Notes under the pieces: model-generated
Told to the model about the DNA's origin: nothing
The model's input: only the letters and a program-made list of their open reading frames with translations
Database searches by the model: none
Shown: positions 5,906 to 12,333 of the stretch, piece after piece
Layout: every line of letters starts with the position of its first letter
Position numbering within the stretch: the stretch's first letter is position 1
From: UCB2 sp964475735
GTDB taxonomy: Bacteria > Chloroflexota > Dehalococcoidia > Tepidiformales > Tepidiformaceae
Direction: 5' to 3'
Length of the DNA stretch: 12,333 nt
Assembly: GCA_964475735.1 (NCBI GenBank)
Contig: CAYYYI010000074.1
Coordinates: 1-12,333 of the forward strand
Position numbers and translations under genes: made by a program

Positions 5906-7065
5906 GCGACCTCGGCAAGCCCTATGGCGGGGCCCTCGTTGACCTCATGGCCCTTGGCGCTGCGGCGGCCGAACTCGAACGCGAAGCGGCGTCCCTCCCT
6001 TCGGTCACGGTGGACTCACGGACGCGCAGCGACCTGGAGCTCCTGGCGAACGGCGGGTTCAGCCCCCTGCGCGGCTTCATGGGCGCGGATAACTACGCGT
6101 CCGTTGTGGACCGCATGGCGCTCACGAACGGCCTTCCGTGGTCCATCCCCGTCTACCTGGCCGTCGAATCGGAACGGGCGGGCGAGCTTCGTCCGGGCGG
6201 CCGCGCTGCCGTTCGCGACGCCGGCGGAGCGCTTCTGGCGGTGATCGGCATCGAGGAGACGTACACTCGGGACAAGAAGCGAGAGGCTGAGCTCGTCTAC
6301 CGTACGGTCGAGGAGGCGCACCCCGGCGTCGCGGCCATGTACGCCTCGGGCGACCTGCTGCTCGGGGGCCCCGTCACGGCTGTCCGGCTCCCGGCCTACG
6401 ACAATTTCCACCAGCACCGGCTGGCCCCGGCGCAGACGCGGGCAGAATTCGTGGCGCGTGGCTGGAGGACCGTGGTCGGCTTTCAGACGCGCAACCCGAT
6501 CCACCGGGCTCATGAGTACCTGATCAAAGTTGCGCTGGAAAGCGTCGACGGCGCCCTCATTCACCCGCTTGTGGGCGACACCAAGGACGACGACATCCCC
6601 GCGGACGTCCGCATGCGCTGCTACGAGACATTGATCGAGAACTATTTCGTCCGGGAGCGGGTGTTGCTTTCGGTGCTCCCCGCGGCGATGAGGTACGCCG
6701 GCCCGCGCGAAGCCATCTTCCACGCCATCATGCGGAAGAACTACGGCTGCACGCATTTCATCGTCGGCCGCGACCACGCGGGTGTGGGCAACTACTACGG
6801 CACCTACGATGCCCAGCGCATCTTCGATGAGGTCGACCTCGACCTGCTCGGAATCCAGCCGCTCTTCTTCGAGCACGCCTTTTGGTGCCTGCGCACGGGG
6901 GCGATGGCGACCACCAAAACCAGCCCGGCTACGCCCGAGGAGCGCCTGGTGCTCTCCGGGACGAAGGTGAGGGAGCTTCTCCGCGCAGGTCAGGAGTTGC
7001 CGGTTGAGTTCACCCGCCCCGAGGTGGCTCGTGTCCTCATCGAGAGCATGGCGCCGGCCGGCTGA
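5902..7065 (+). CDS. sat: Sulfate adenylyltransferase (ATP sulfurylase)
   Basis: This 387-residue enzyme forms APS and pyrophosphate from sulfate and ATP, the entry step of the pathway. It is the single-chain Sat type, unrelated to the CysD/CysN pair. An N-terminal PUA-like domain covers about 1-165, including GGFSPLRGFMG (51-61). The catalytic domain has QTRNPIHRAHEY at 195-206, with H201 and H204 as the HxxH that stabilises the transition state. It continues with HPLVG (221-225) and GRDHAGVGNYYG (289-300), and LSGTKVRELLRAGQELP (351-367) is the C-terminal signature. There is no fused APS kinase domain; CysC is separate and just upstream. The start ATG overlaps the cysC stop. Only one base separates its stop from the ATG of the membrane protein that follows, so all are likely one transcript. 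Confidence 0.97.
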   Translation: MSDLGKPYGGALVDLMALGAAAAELEREAASLPSVTVDSRTRSDLELLANGGFSPLRGFMGADNYASVVDRMALTNGLPWSIPVYLAVESERAGELRPGGRAAVRDAGGALLAVIGIEETYTRDKKREAELVYRTVEEAHPGVAAMYASGDLLLGGPVTAVRLPAYDNFHQHRLAPAQTRAEFVARGWRTVVGFQTRNPIHRAHEYLIKVALESVDGALIHPLVGDTKDDDIPADVRMRCYETLIENYFVRERVLLSVLPAAMRYAGPREAIFHAIMRKNYGCTHFIVGRDHAGVGNYYGTYDAQRIFDEVDLDLLGIQPLFFEHAFWCLRTGAMATTKTSPATPEERLVLSGTKVRELLRAGQELPVEFTRPEVARVLIESMAPAG

Positions 7066-7066
7066 G

Positions 7067-8142
7067 ATGGAGCCGGGCGCCCTTCCCGCGCCCGCTGTTG
7101 CCGGGCGCAAGGCTGCCGCGCGGCCGAAGCCCGCGAGGCTTCCCCGAAGCCGCCTGCGCAGCCTCTCGCGACCGGGAGCGGCGCTCGGGGGGATCCTTCT
7201 CTTTGTCTTCGCGCTGCAGGTAGTCAAGGCAGGCGCCAAGGGGGTAGTTCCGCTCCTCGATGGGCTCGACGTGTCAGGGCCCGCAAACGCAGTTGGCTTT
7301 GGCTGGTTTCTCGCCTACGGGGCCCTCAGCGGCTCCCCCGTGGCCGCGGTGGGCGTCACGCTCCTCGCCGGGGGAACGTTCTCCCAGGAGGAAGCCTTCG
7401 CTGTCATCGGCGGCTCGCGGCTGGGCGCGTCGTTCATCGTCCTGGCAATCGGCTTCGCGCTCTACATCGCCCGGCGGCGCAACGCGGACGGTCTCTACAT
7501 CGGCGTGGTCGCGCTCCTCACGACCTTCACGACGCAGGGGCCGGCGATTCTCCTCGGGCTGCTCTCTCTGCACTACGGGTGGCTCGACGGCGTCGCGGTG
7601 GGGACACCATCGGGGCCGCTCGATGTGGTGGACGCTGCATACGGGGCGCCGGTGGGATGGATCGACAGCCTCTTCCCCGGGTGGCTTGTGTTCGTGACTG
7701 GCGTGGGAGTCCTTCTTGCCAGCTTCGCCGTCTTCGATCGCGCTCTACCGCAACTCGAGGGCGAAGCGGAGGGCATTGCCCGGTGGCTGCACGCGCTGCG
7801 CCGCCGCCCGCTGATGTTCCTCCTTGGTGGCGCGGTGACGATGACCACCATGAGCGTTTCGATCTCGCTTACGGTACTCGTGCCCATGTCCCTCAAGGGC
7901 TACCTGAAGCGCGAGCACATCATCCCCTACGTGATGGGAGCTAACATAACTACTTTCGTCGATACCCTCTTCGCCTCCGTGCTGCTCGGCGGCGAAGCGG
8001 CGTTCGTCGTTGTTCTCACAGAGATGCTTTCAGTGGCGGCGGTCTCGCTCGTGGTGCTGACACTCCTTTACGGCCCGTACTCGCGCCTAATAATCGCGGG
8101 GGCGAACTGGACGACGGCGCGCCCGCGGCGCCTGGCGATGTT
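7067..8142 (+). CDS. Na/Pi-cotransporter-like membrane protein, candidate sulfate transporter (3' end in gap)
   Basis: At least 358 residues are seen before the scaffold gap. Residues 1-37 form a Pro/Arg/Lys-rich cytosolic tail, followed by about eight hydrophobic segments near 38-56, 72-103, 118-134, 143-168, 203-223, 248-275, 286-308 and 311-336. Two similar small-residue-rich stretches, YGALSGSPVAAVGVTLLAGG (84-103) and TMTTMSVSISLTVLVPM (258-274), and MGANITTFVDTLFAS (290-304), resemble the inverted-repeat QSSS-like and GANIGTT motifs of the Na/Pi-cotransporter family, though weakly. The ATG at 7067 lies one base after the sat stop; an in-frame start inside sat (7004) would only add residues that read as sat out of frame. 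Placement at the end of a sulfate-assimilation operon, with no ABC or SulP sulfate importer here, suggests oxyanion (sulfate) uptake; this is inference. The true stop is lost in the gap. Confidence 0.78.
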
Positions 8143-8242
8143 NNNNNNNNNNNNNNNNNNNNNNNNNNNNNNNNNNNNNNNNNNNNNNNNNNNNNNNNNN
8201 NNNNNNNNNNNNNNNNNNNNNNNNNNNNNNNNNNNNNNNNNN
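8143..8242. other. Assembly gap, 100 N
   Basis: Exactly 100 N, the conventional filler for a gap of unknown size. It hides the 3' end of the membrane protein gene, the 3' part of the antitoxin-like gene and any gene between them. Readings that run across it are artefacts. Confidence 0.98.
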
Positions 8243-8392
8243 GCGCCGCTCCATCTCGCAGATCTCGGCGCGGCGCAGTTCGCGCTCAATGGCGGCCCGG
8301 ATGAAGGCGGAGCGGGCCTTCGAGGCCCCTGCAAGCTGCCGGTCGAGCCGCTCCAGCAGTTCCTCATCGATGGTGACCTGGATCGTCTTCAT
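8243..8392 (-). CDS. Ribbon-helix-helix (CopG-type) antitoxin-like protein, partial
   Basis: The first 50 residues are visible before the gap. MKTIQVTIDEELLERLD is the beta strand and first helix, and ARSAFIRAAIERELRRAE is the second helix. This is the ribbon-helix-helix pattern of CopG/ParD-type antitoxins, which dimerise and bind operators through the paired strands. Such proteins are usually the first gene of a type II toxin-antitoxin pair, often with a MazF/PemK toxin next. A toxin, if present, would lie to the left, inside the gap. An in-frame ATG at 8422 would add 10 residues (DIYSHWLPH) that overlap the operator; ATG 8392 fits the family start. It begins 60 bp after the last gene of the CoA-transferase operon. 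It could instead be a solitary regulator. Confidence 0.75.
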
Positions 8393-8405
8393 ATGTGGAA
8401 GCCAA

Positions 8406-8433
8406 TGTGAATAGATGTCCACAGTCTATCACA
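8406..8433 (-). promoter_or_regulatory. Inverted-repeat operator upstream of the antitoxin-like gene
   Basis: TGTGAATAGA (8406-8415) and TCTATCACA (8425-8433) form an inverted repeat with one extra base in one arm and a 9-nt centre. It starts 13 nt before the ATG at 8392. Antitoxins of this fold usually repress their own promoter, so it is a likely autoregulatory site. This stretch is also more AT-rich than its surroundings. Confidence 0.45.
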
Positions 8434-8452
8434 CATTAAGTGCCGGAAACGT

Positions 8453-9694
8453 CTAACGGTGGAGCGACTCGTCCGGGTCATCGGCGGAAACGCCCTCCGC
8501 GTAGAGGCGGGCGATGGCCTCCTCTCCGAGGCCGAGGAGGTCGCGCAGAACGTAGGAGTTGTGCTCGCCGAAGCCGGGTGCAGGGAGCCTGATGTGCCCC
8601 GGCGTGCGGCTCAGCTTCCACGGGGGCGACTCCATCTCCCACGTACCCGCATCGGGGTGGGTGTGTTCGACCCACGCCTGGCGCGAACGCAACTGCGGGT
8701 CCGAAAGCAACTCGGGGACGCTCAGCACCGCCCCGGCGGGCACGCCCCCCCGCTGAAGAACATGCATCGCCTCGTAGTGTCCCCGCCGAGCCGTCCACTC
8801 TTCGATGATCGCGTCCAGGTCGTCCTCGTTCGCCTTGCGTGCGCCATTGGTGGAGAACCGGTCGTCGTCCGCGAGTTCGGGGCGGCCGAGCACGCCGCAG
8901 AGGGCCCGGAAATGCCCGTCGTTCTCGCAGGCGATTGTCACCCAGCTGTCGTCGCCCGCGCAGCGGTAGCGGTTGTGCGGCGCGAGAAACGCGTGCCGGT
9001 TCCCCATGGGCGGCCGCGAGATGCCGTTCATGCTGAAATCGACCAGGTGCTCGCCGACGAACATCGTCAGGTTCTCGCGCTGGGCCAGTTCGACGTACAT
9101 CCCTTCGCCGGTGCGATTCCGGTGGCGGATGGCCATCGCCACTGCCGCCACGAGCGCCGTCCCGGCCATCGGATCGCCGTAGCTGAAGCCCGTCTTCATC
9201 GGCTCGCCGCCTTCGTAGCCGGAGAGCGAGACGAGCCCCGAAAGTTGCTCGACGTTCGAGCCATAAGCGACATAATCCTTCTCCGGACCGGTCTTGCCGT
9301 GACCGGGCATGGAGACGTAGATGATCGCGGGGTTCACCTCGCGGACGGCCTCGTACGACAGGCCGAGGTTGTCCATCACGTCCGACCGGTAGTTTTCGAC
9401 GATGACGGCGCTGATCGCGCAGAGGCGCAGGAGCACGTCGCGGCCCGCGGAACTTGAAAGGTCGAGCGCAAGCCCGTACTTGTTCCGGTTGTTGTGGTTG
9501 AAGTAGGCCGAGCGGTTGTACCAGCGCGGGGTCTCGCGCGGGATGAGGCCGAGCGAGCGCAGCAGGTCCCACTGGCGGGGTGACTCGACCTTGATCACCT
9601 CCGCGCCGTAGTCGCCCAGCATGCGCGTGCCGAAGGGTCCGGCCCACACGGCCGTCAGGTCGATCACCCGCGTGCCTCCCAGCGGGGCCGTCAC
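8453..9694 (-). CDS. Class III CoA-transferase (CaiB/BaiF family), B
   Basis: From GTG at 9694 the protein has 413 residues, normal for the family that moves CoA between carboxylic acids through an aspartyl-CoA intermediate. The N-terminus APLGGTRVIDLTAVWAGP and the block LGDYGAEVIKVESP are typical CaiB signatures. The likely catalytic aspartate is D174 in SYGDPMAG, followed by the family helix and RTGEGMYVELAQRENL. GTG at 9694 overlaps the TGA of the preceding gene (GTGA) and gives the family's N-terminus. An ATG at 9736 would add 14 residues (MGRPAEPGSPRDRY) and cannot be excluded. It is the last gene of the five-gene operon. The acid substrate cannot be read from sequence. Pairs of CaiB proteins work as two-subunit enzymes in some pathways (BbsEF, SmtAB). 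Confidence 0.91.
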   Translation of the reverse strand: MTAPLGGTRVIDLTAVWAGPFGTRMLGDYGAEVIKVESPRQWDLLRSLGLIPRETPRWYNRSAYFNHNNRNKYGLALDLSSSAGRDVLLRLCAISAVIVENYRSDVMDNLGLSYEAVREVNPAIIYVSMPGHGKTGPEKDYVAYGSNVEQLSGLVSLSGYEGGEPMKTGFSYGDPMAGTALVAAVAMAIRHRNRTGEGMYVELAQRENLTMFVGEHLVDFSMNGISRPPMGNRHAFLAPHNRYRCAGDDSWVTIACENDGHFRALCGVLGRPELADDDRFSTNGARKANEDDLDAIIEEWTARRGHYEAMHVLQRGGVPAGAVLSVPELLSDPQLRSRQAWVEHTHPDAGTWEMESPPWKLSRTPGHIRLPAPGFGEHNSYVLRDLLGLGEEAIARLYAEGVSADDPDESLHR

Positions 9695-10167
9695 GTAACG
9701 GTCTCGAGGCGAGCCCGGCTCGGCGGGCCTTCCCATGTCTCGCCGTTGTCGAGCCGGACGCGCAAGATAGTCCCCGTAGCCTCCACCGACCCGGCAAGAA
9801 GTGCGGGCCGCTTACCGGGCAGCGTCCCGCCCGGCACGACCACGCGAGCCCCTTCGGGGAACTCGGCCGAGGCCACGATCTCGATCGCCTCGATGCGCTG
9901 GCCGATGCATCGTGCCATCGCCTGCAGCAGCGCAAAGTCGTCGATCTGCCGGAAGATATTGACGGCCTCTTGAAGAGAAGCCGCGGACCGGGCGGACCGG
10001 ATATCAGCAGGTGGAGGAATTGACTCTTCGGCTCCACGGGAGAGGTGGCGAGCCACGAGCTTCTTCGCCTTTGGCGCCGCCTCCTCGATCAGCTGATGCA
10101 GCAGGGCGATGTCGTCGCTCGTTTCGAAGCAGGCCATGGCTCGCGCCACGTCTTCGCGTGCGGTCAT
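9691..10167 (-). CDS. Hypothetical protein, 158 residues, with internal repeat and SH3-like tail
   Basis: I do not recognise the family. Residues 1-100 are helical and contain an internal repeat, F-x3-DD-[IF]-A-L-L, at 14-23 (FETSDDIALL) and 72-81 (FRQIDDFALL), 58 residues apart. They are linked by a Pro-rich stretch (ESIPPPADIRS). Residues 103-155 (FPEGARVVVPGGTLPGKRPA and on to NGETWEGPPSRARLE) look like a small SH3/KOW-like beta barrel. No signal peptide or membrane segment is seen. The start is well supported: AGGAAGGAG lies 7 nt before the ATG, and ATGA overlaps the stop of CoA-transferase A. Its own TGA overlaps the GTG of CoA-transferase B. Coupling on both sides suggests it works with the two transferases, perhaps as an accessory or regulatory subunit; that is inference. 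A longer reading up to 10281 is antisense-like overlap of the upstream gene and was not used. Confidence 0.75.
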   Translation of the reverse strand: MTAREDVARAMACFETSDDIALLHQLIEEAAPKAKKLVARHLSRGAEESIPPPADIRSARSAASLQEAVNIFRQIDDFALLQAMARCIGQRIEAIEIVASAEFPEGARVVVPGGTLPGKRPALLAGSVEATGTILRVRLDNGETWEGPPSRARLETVT

Positions 10168-11360
10168 GTGGCTGCTCCTTCCTCGCGGAGTGCGGCCACT
10201 TCCCTGGTCGACATGCCTGCCACGCCGCGCAACGTCTCTTCTGTGTTCTCCCCGAGCAGCGGAGCGCGGCCCGCGGACCATCCGCCGTCAGGGCCCATCC
10301 ACCAGGGCGGCCCGGGGTAGGCGGCTTCGCCCGCTACCGGGTGCTCGATGCGCTGGATGAACCCCCGGGCATCAAGCTGGGGGCTTTCGAGCAGGTCCTC
10401 CATTGTGTGAACGAAGGTGATGGGCGCGCGCATGGCGCCGGCGCGCCGGTACACCTCGTGCTTTTCTTCGGTGGCTGCCCACGCGTAGAGCTCGGCCATC
10501 AGGTCGTCGTTGTGGGCGGCGCGGAGCGCCTGCGTGACGAAGCGGGGGTCGTCGAAGAGGTCCGGACGGCCGATGCAATCCGTGAAAGGCTTCCAGTTGC
10601 GGGGCATCACGTGGACGCCCAGGTGGCCGTTGCTGCAGGGGTAGATGCCGATGAAGCTCGACATGTGGTTCCCCCGCCTGATGCCTGCCCAGCGCCCCAT
10701 GTAGCTGTAGTACGGAATGCTCGCTTCGAGGATGGGCGCCATGCAGTGCTGGACGCTCACGTCGACGTGCTGGCCTTCGCCATCGCGCTCCGCTGCGAGC
10801 AAGGCGAGCATGGCCGCGGAGAAACCATTGAGCCCGCCCTGGTAGTCGGCCTGGTAGCCGCCGTTCTTCAAGGGGCCGCCATCCTGCGTACCGGTCATGT
10901 GCATCTGCCCGCCCATGGCGAAAGCGACGAGGTTGTTCGCGCGGTAGTCCGCGTACGGCCCGCCCTGGCCGAACGGCGTAACCGAAACGAGCGTGAGGCG
11001 CGGGTTCATCGCGCGCAGGGCGTCGTAGGTGACGCCAAGCGCCCGCAGGTCGGCGGGCCGGAAGTTCTCGACGAGAACGTCGCACTTCGCCGCCAGCCTC
11101 AGGAACGCGTCGCGTCCGGCCGGGCGGCGGAGGTCAAGCTCGACCGACCGCTTGCCCGTGTTCAAGTAGAGGAAGAGCGCGCTCGTCTCGGGGTTCGGGA
11201 TGCCCGCCTTGAACGGCCCATGCGCTCGCGCGATGTCGCCGCCCGGCGGCTCAACCTTGATGACCTCCGCCCCGTAGCCGGCGAAGAGCTTGCCGCAGAA
11301 CGGCGCGGATACGAACGTCCCCAGTTCCAGCACTCTGAGTCCTGAGAGCGTTGCGGGCAT
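10164..11360 (-). CDS. Class III CoA-transferase (CaiB/BaiF family), A
   Basis: This 398-residue protein is a full-length member of the family. LSGLRVLELGTFVSAPFCGK (5-24) and LFAGYGAEVIKVEPP (25-39) are the N-terminal signature. CDVLVENFRP (93-102) is the strand and loop near the CoA site. D172 in QADYQGG is the probable catalytic aspartate that carries the acyl and CoA adducts. DGEGQHVDVSVQHCM follows as usual. The C-terminal part has APITFVHTMEDLLESPQL, also typical. The start is ATG 11360, without a Shine-Dalgarno but with TAGAAT 7 nt upstream, so it may have its own leaderless promoter inside the operon. It lies 54 bp after the MaoC-like gene and overlaps the 158-residue gene by 4 nt. 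Sequence identity to transferase B is modest by eye, so they are not a recent duplicate. Substrate unknown. Confidence 0.93.
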   Translation of the reverse strand: MPATLSGLRVLELGTFVSAPFCGKLFAGYGAEVIKVEPPGGDIARAHGPFKAGIPNPETSALFLYLNTGKRSVELDLRRPAGRDAFLRLAAKCDVLVENFRPADLRALGVTYDALRAMNPRLTLVSVTPFGQGGPYADYRANNLVAFAMGGQMHMTGTQDGGPLKNGGYQADYQGGLNGFSAAMLALLAAERDGEGQHVDVSVQHCMAPILEASIPYYSYMGRWAGIRRGNHMSSFIGIYPCSNGHLGVHVMPRNWKPFTDCIGRPDLFDDPRFVTQALRAAHNDDLMAELYAWAATEEKHEVYRRAGAMRAPITFVHTMEDLLESPQLDARGFIQRIEHPVAGEAAYPGPPWWMGPDGGWSAGRAPLLGENTEETLRGVAGMSTREVAALREEGAAT

Positions 11361-11367
11361 GGAGGCG

Positions 11368-11373
11368 ATTCTA
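11368..11373 (-). promoter_or_regulatory. Putative internal -10 box before CoA-transferase A
   Basis: TAGAAT on the - strand, followed by 7 nt (CGCCTCC) and the ATG. Those 7 nt are pyrimidine-rich, so no ribosome-binding site is present. It matches the arrangement at hemB. Confidence 0.38.
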
Positions 11374-11414
11374 AGGACCGCGCCCGGCTGCCGCGAACTG
11401 CCTGGCTCGGCGCA

Positions 11415-11840
11415 TCACTGGCGCGAAGGCACCTCAAGCTGAATGTTCCCCCGCACCGAAGGCTGCCCATCGGCGAGCGTGACAACTTCCAGCTCCACGA
11501 CCTTCTTGCCATCCTGCTCGCGCTTGTCGACCACCCTGCCCGCGAGCACAAGTGGCTTGCCCGCCAGGTCAGGCCGCCGGAAGGCAACGCGAATGCTCTT
11601 CAGAGTCGATTCTGGACCCGCCCAGCGGCCGGCGTATTCGGTCATCCACGAAATTTTCAGCAGGCCCGGAACGAGCGCTCCGCCGAAACCCTGGCGCTTC
11701 CCTGCCTCTGCATCGGCGAAGGCTGGGTTCGTCGGGTTGCCGCGCCCGAAGAAATCGATCGCCATATCCTCAGAGGGCATGCGCTCCAGCGGCTCAAGCT
11801 CCTCATCCACGCTGATGTCTTCAAAGTATCGCTGAGTCAT
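11415..11840 (-). CDS. MaoC-like hot-dog protein without the hydratase Asp/His
   Basis: This 141-residue protein has the MaoC/R-hydratase layout. An N-terminal strand (RYFEDISVDEELEPL) and a region DFFGRGNPTNPAFADAEAGKRQGFGGALVPGLLKISWM lead into the central hot-dog helix. Later strands follow (LKSIRVAFRRPDLAGKPL, KVVELEVVTLADGQPSVRG). In active (R)-enoyl-CoA hydratases the motif is G-D-x-N-P-x-H, then A-H-G. Here it reads G32-R33-G34-N35-P36-T37-N38 and later V-P-G, so the catalytic Asp is Arg, the His is Asn and the second His is Pro. Hydration by the usual mechanism is therefore unlikely; it may be a structural partner, a CoA-binding protein or a thioesterase-like enzyme. The start ATG overlaps the stop of the upstream hot-dog gene (ATGA), which suggests a heterodimer. 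Confidence 0.82.
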   Translation of the reverse strand: MTQRYFEDISVDEELEPLERMPSEDMAIDFFGRGNPTNPAFADAEAGKRQGFGGALVPGLLKISWMTEYAGRWAGPESTLKSIRVAFRRPDLAGKPLVLAGRVVDKREQDGKKVVELEVVTLADGQPSVRGNIQLEVPSRQ

Positions 11841-12322
11841 GAGTCGTCCCTCGCCCCCGCGGGATCGAACTGCGTCAGCGTACGGAGCGATTCCGCTACC
11901 AGTTCCCCGTCTTCGGCTGTATAGGTGCTCTGCACCATCACGATGACGCTGTAGCCATAGCGGCCGCCGAGGCGGTCGCGGATGTCGATGACGCTGTGCT
12001 CAAGCGTGAGGTTTTCCCCCACCCGGAAGGGGCGGTGGAACTTCCACTCCATCTGGGTGAGCAGCCCGCCGGGAAGGACCCGCGGCATCATGAAGCGTGG
12101 GATGCCCGGGTCGATCGCTGCCAGCACATAGGGCGGAGCGATTCCCGTTCCGTCCCCGTAGCGCGGATCAGGGTCGCCCAGCAGGTCGCGCATCCGCCGC
12201 GCGTCATCCGCCGAAACGGTGACCTTTCGCCCCTCGCTCTTGACTCCGATTGTGGCCCGATGCTCGCCGGTAATGAGGCTCTTTTCGACTTCTGACAATT
12301 CCAGTCTCCGTGTCTGGAGCAT
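11837..12322 (-). CDS. FAS1-like dehydratase / MaoC N-terminal-type hot-dog protein
   Basis: This 161-residue protein matches the non-catalytic N-terminal half of two-domain MaoC proteins (MaoC_dehydrat_N type). The pattern VSADDARRMRDLLGDPDPRY (36-55), IAPPYVLAAI (61-70), the tract LLTQMEWKFHRPFRVGENLT and VIDIRDRLGGRYGYSVIVMV is typical. At the position of the hydratase G-D-x-N-P-x-H it has G49-D50-P51-D52-P53-R54-Y55, so the His is Tyr. In known enzymes this half pairs with a catalytic MaoC half, fused or separate. Here the separate partner is the next gene, joined by an ATGA overlap. The ATG at 12322 is the first in the window. The frame stays open to the window edge 11 nt upstream, so an earlier start or further operon genes beyond it cannot be excluded. 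Confidence 0.8.
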   Translation of the reverse strand: MLQTRRLELSEVEKSLITGEHRATIGVKSEGRKVTVSADDARRMRDLLGDPDPRYGDGTGIAPPYVLAAIDPGIPRFMMPRVLPGGLLTQMEWKFHRPFRVGENLTLEHSVIDIRDRLGGRYGYSVIVMVQSTYTAEDGELVAESLRTLTQFDPAGARDDS

Positions 12323-12333
12323 AGCACGGGGGC

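Noticed and set aside
6016..7239. 407-residue - strand open frame opposite sat
   Set aside because: Antisense shadow of a clearly functional ATP sulfurylase; composition is Arg/Ala/Gly-rich with no motif.
7004..8410. Single membrane-protein reading from inside sat through the 100 N to 8410
   Set aside because: N codons carry no information, the part right of the gap is antisense to the antitoxin-like gene, and the part before 7067 is sat out of frame.
8478..10037. 519-residue - strand frame overlapping CoA-transferase B and the 158-residue gene
   Set aside because: Out-of-frame reading of two real genes; Arg/Pro-rich and without domain signature.
10011..11345. 444-residue + strand open frame opposite CoA-transferase A
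   Set aside because: Longer than the real gene's unknown neighbour but only a shadow; the - strand frame has full CaiB motifs.
1..12333. tRNA, rRNA, CRISPR array, insertion sequence or phage genes
   Set aside because: No cloverleaf, rRNA segment, regular spaced repeats, transposase motif or phage protein was seen on either strand.

Overview
The window is GC-rich bacterial DNA, probably from a metagenome-assembled or draft genome, because it carries one scaffold gap of exactly 100 N at 8143-8242. A fragment of an RHS/YD-repeat protein, two class III CoA-transferases, MaoC-type hot-dog proteins and a compact sulfate-assimilation cluster would suit a high-GC Chloroflexota (Dehalococcoidia or Tepidiformia-like) or a similar heterotroph. 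That taxonomic guess is inference from gene content only; there is no rRNA or other marker here.

Layout. (1) 1-184: the 3' tail of an RHS-like reading frame on the + strand, running into the 3' end of hemB. (2) 64-1041 (-): hemB, a zinc-type porphobilinogen synthase. (3) 1103-1789 (+): an unrecognised 228-residue protein diverging from hemB. (4) 2035-2547 (+): a DinB/MST-like metal-binding four-helix-bundle protein. (5) 2671-7065: sulfate assimilation. A ferredoxin-type sulfite reductase on the - strand diverges from cysH-cysC-sat on the + strand. A Na/Pi-cotransporter-like membrane protein starts one base after sat and runs into the gap. (6) Right of the gap, everything is on the - strand: an interrupted ribbon-helix-helix antitoxin-like gene (8243-8392) and a tight five-gene operon read from 12322 down to 8453. 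That operon holds FAS1/MaoC-N-like hot-dog, MaoC-like hot-dog, CoA-transferase A, a 158-residue unknown protein and CoA-transferase B, with three 4-nt start/stop overlaps.

How the genes work together. Sat activates sulfate to APS. CysH has the cysteine pattern of the iron-sulfur APS reductases and should make sulfite; CysC can convert APS to PAPS; the sulfite reductase makes sulfide. The two sulfur promoters in the 119-bp divergent spacer carry the same 22-bp element, GATAAAGT-N6-ACTT-N-CTC, each copy pointing at its own gene. This looks like an undescribed operator that co-regulates both arms. The coupled membrane protein is a candidate sulfate transporter. The right-hand operon looks like acyl-CoA or dicarboxylate metabolism by CoA transfer. 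Its two hot-dog proteins lack the usual hydratase Asp/His pair, and the 158-residue protein between the transferases has an internal repeat and a predicted small beta-barrel tail.

Start signals fall into two classes. Sulfite reductase, cysC and the 158-residue gene have clear Shine-Dalgarno sequences. hemB, the DinB gene and CoA-transferase A instead have TAGAAT or TAGAAC 6-7 nt before the start codon, which is the arrangement expected of leaderless transcripts.
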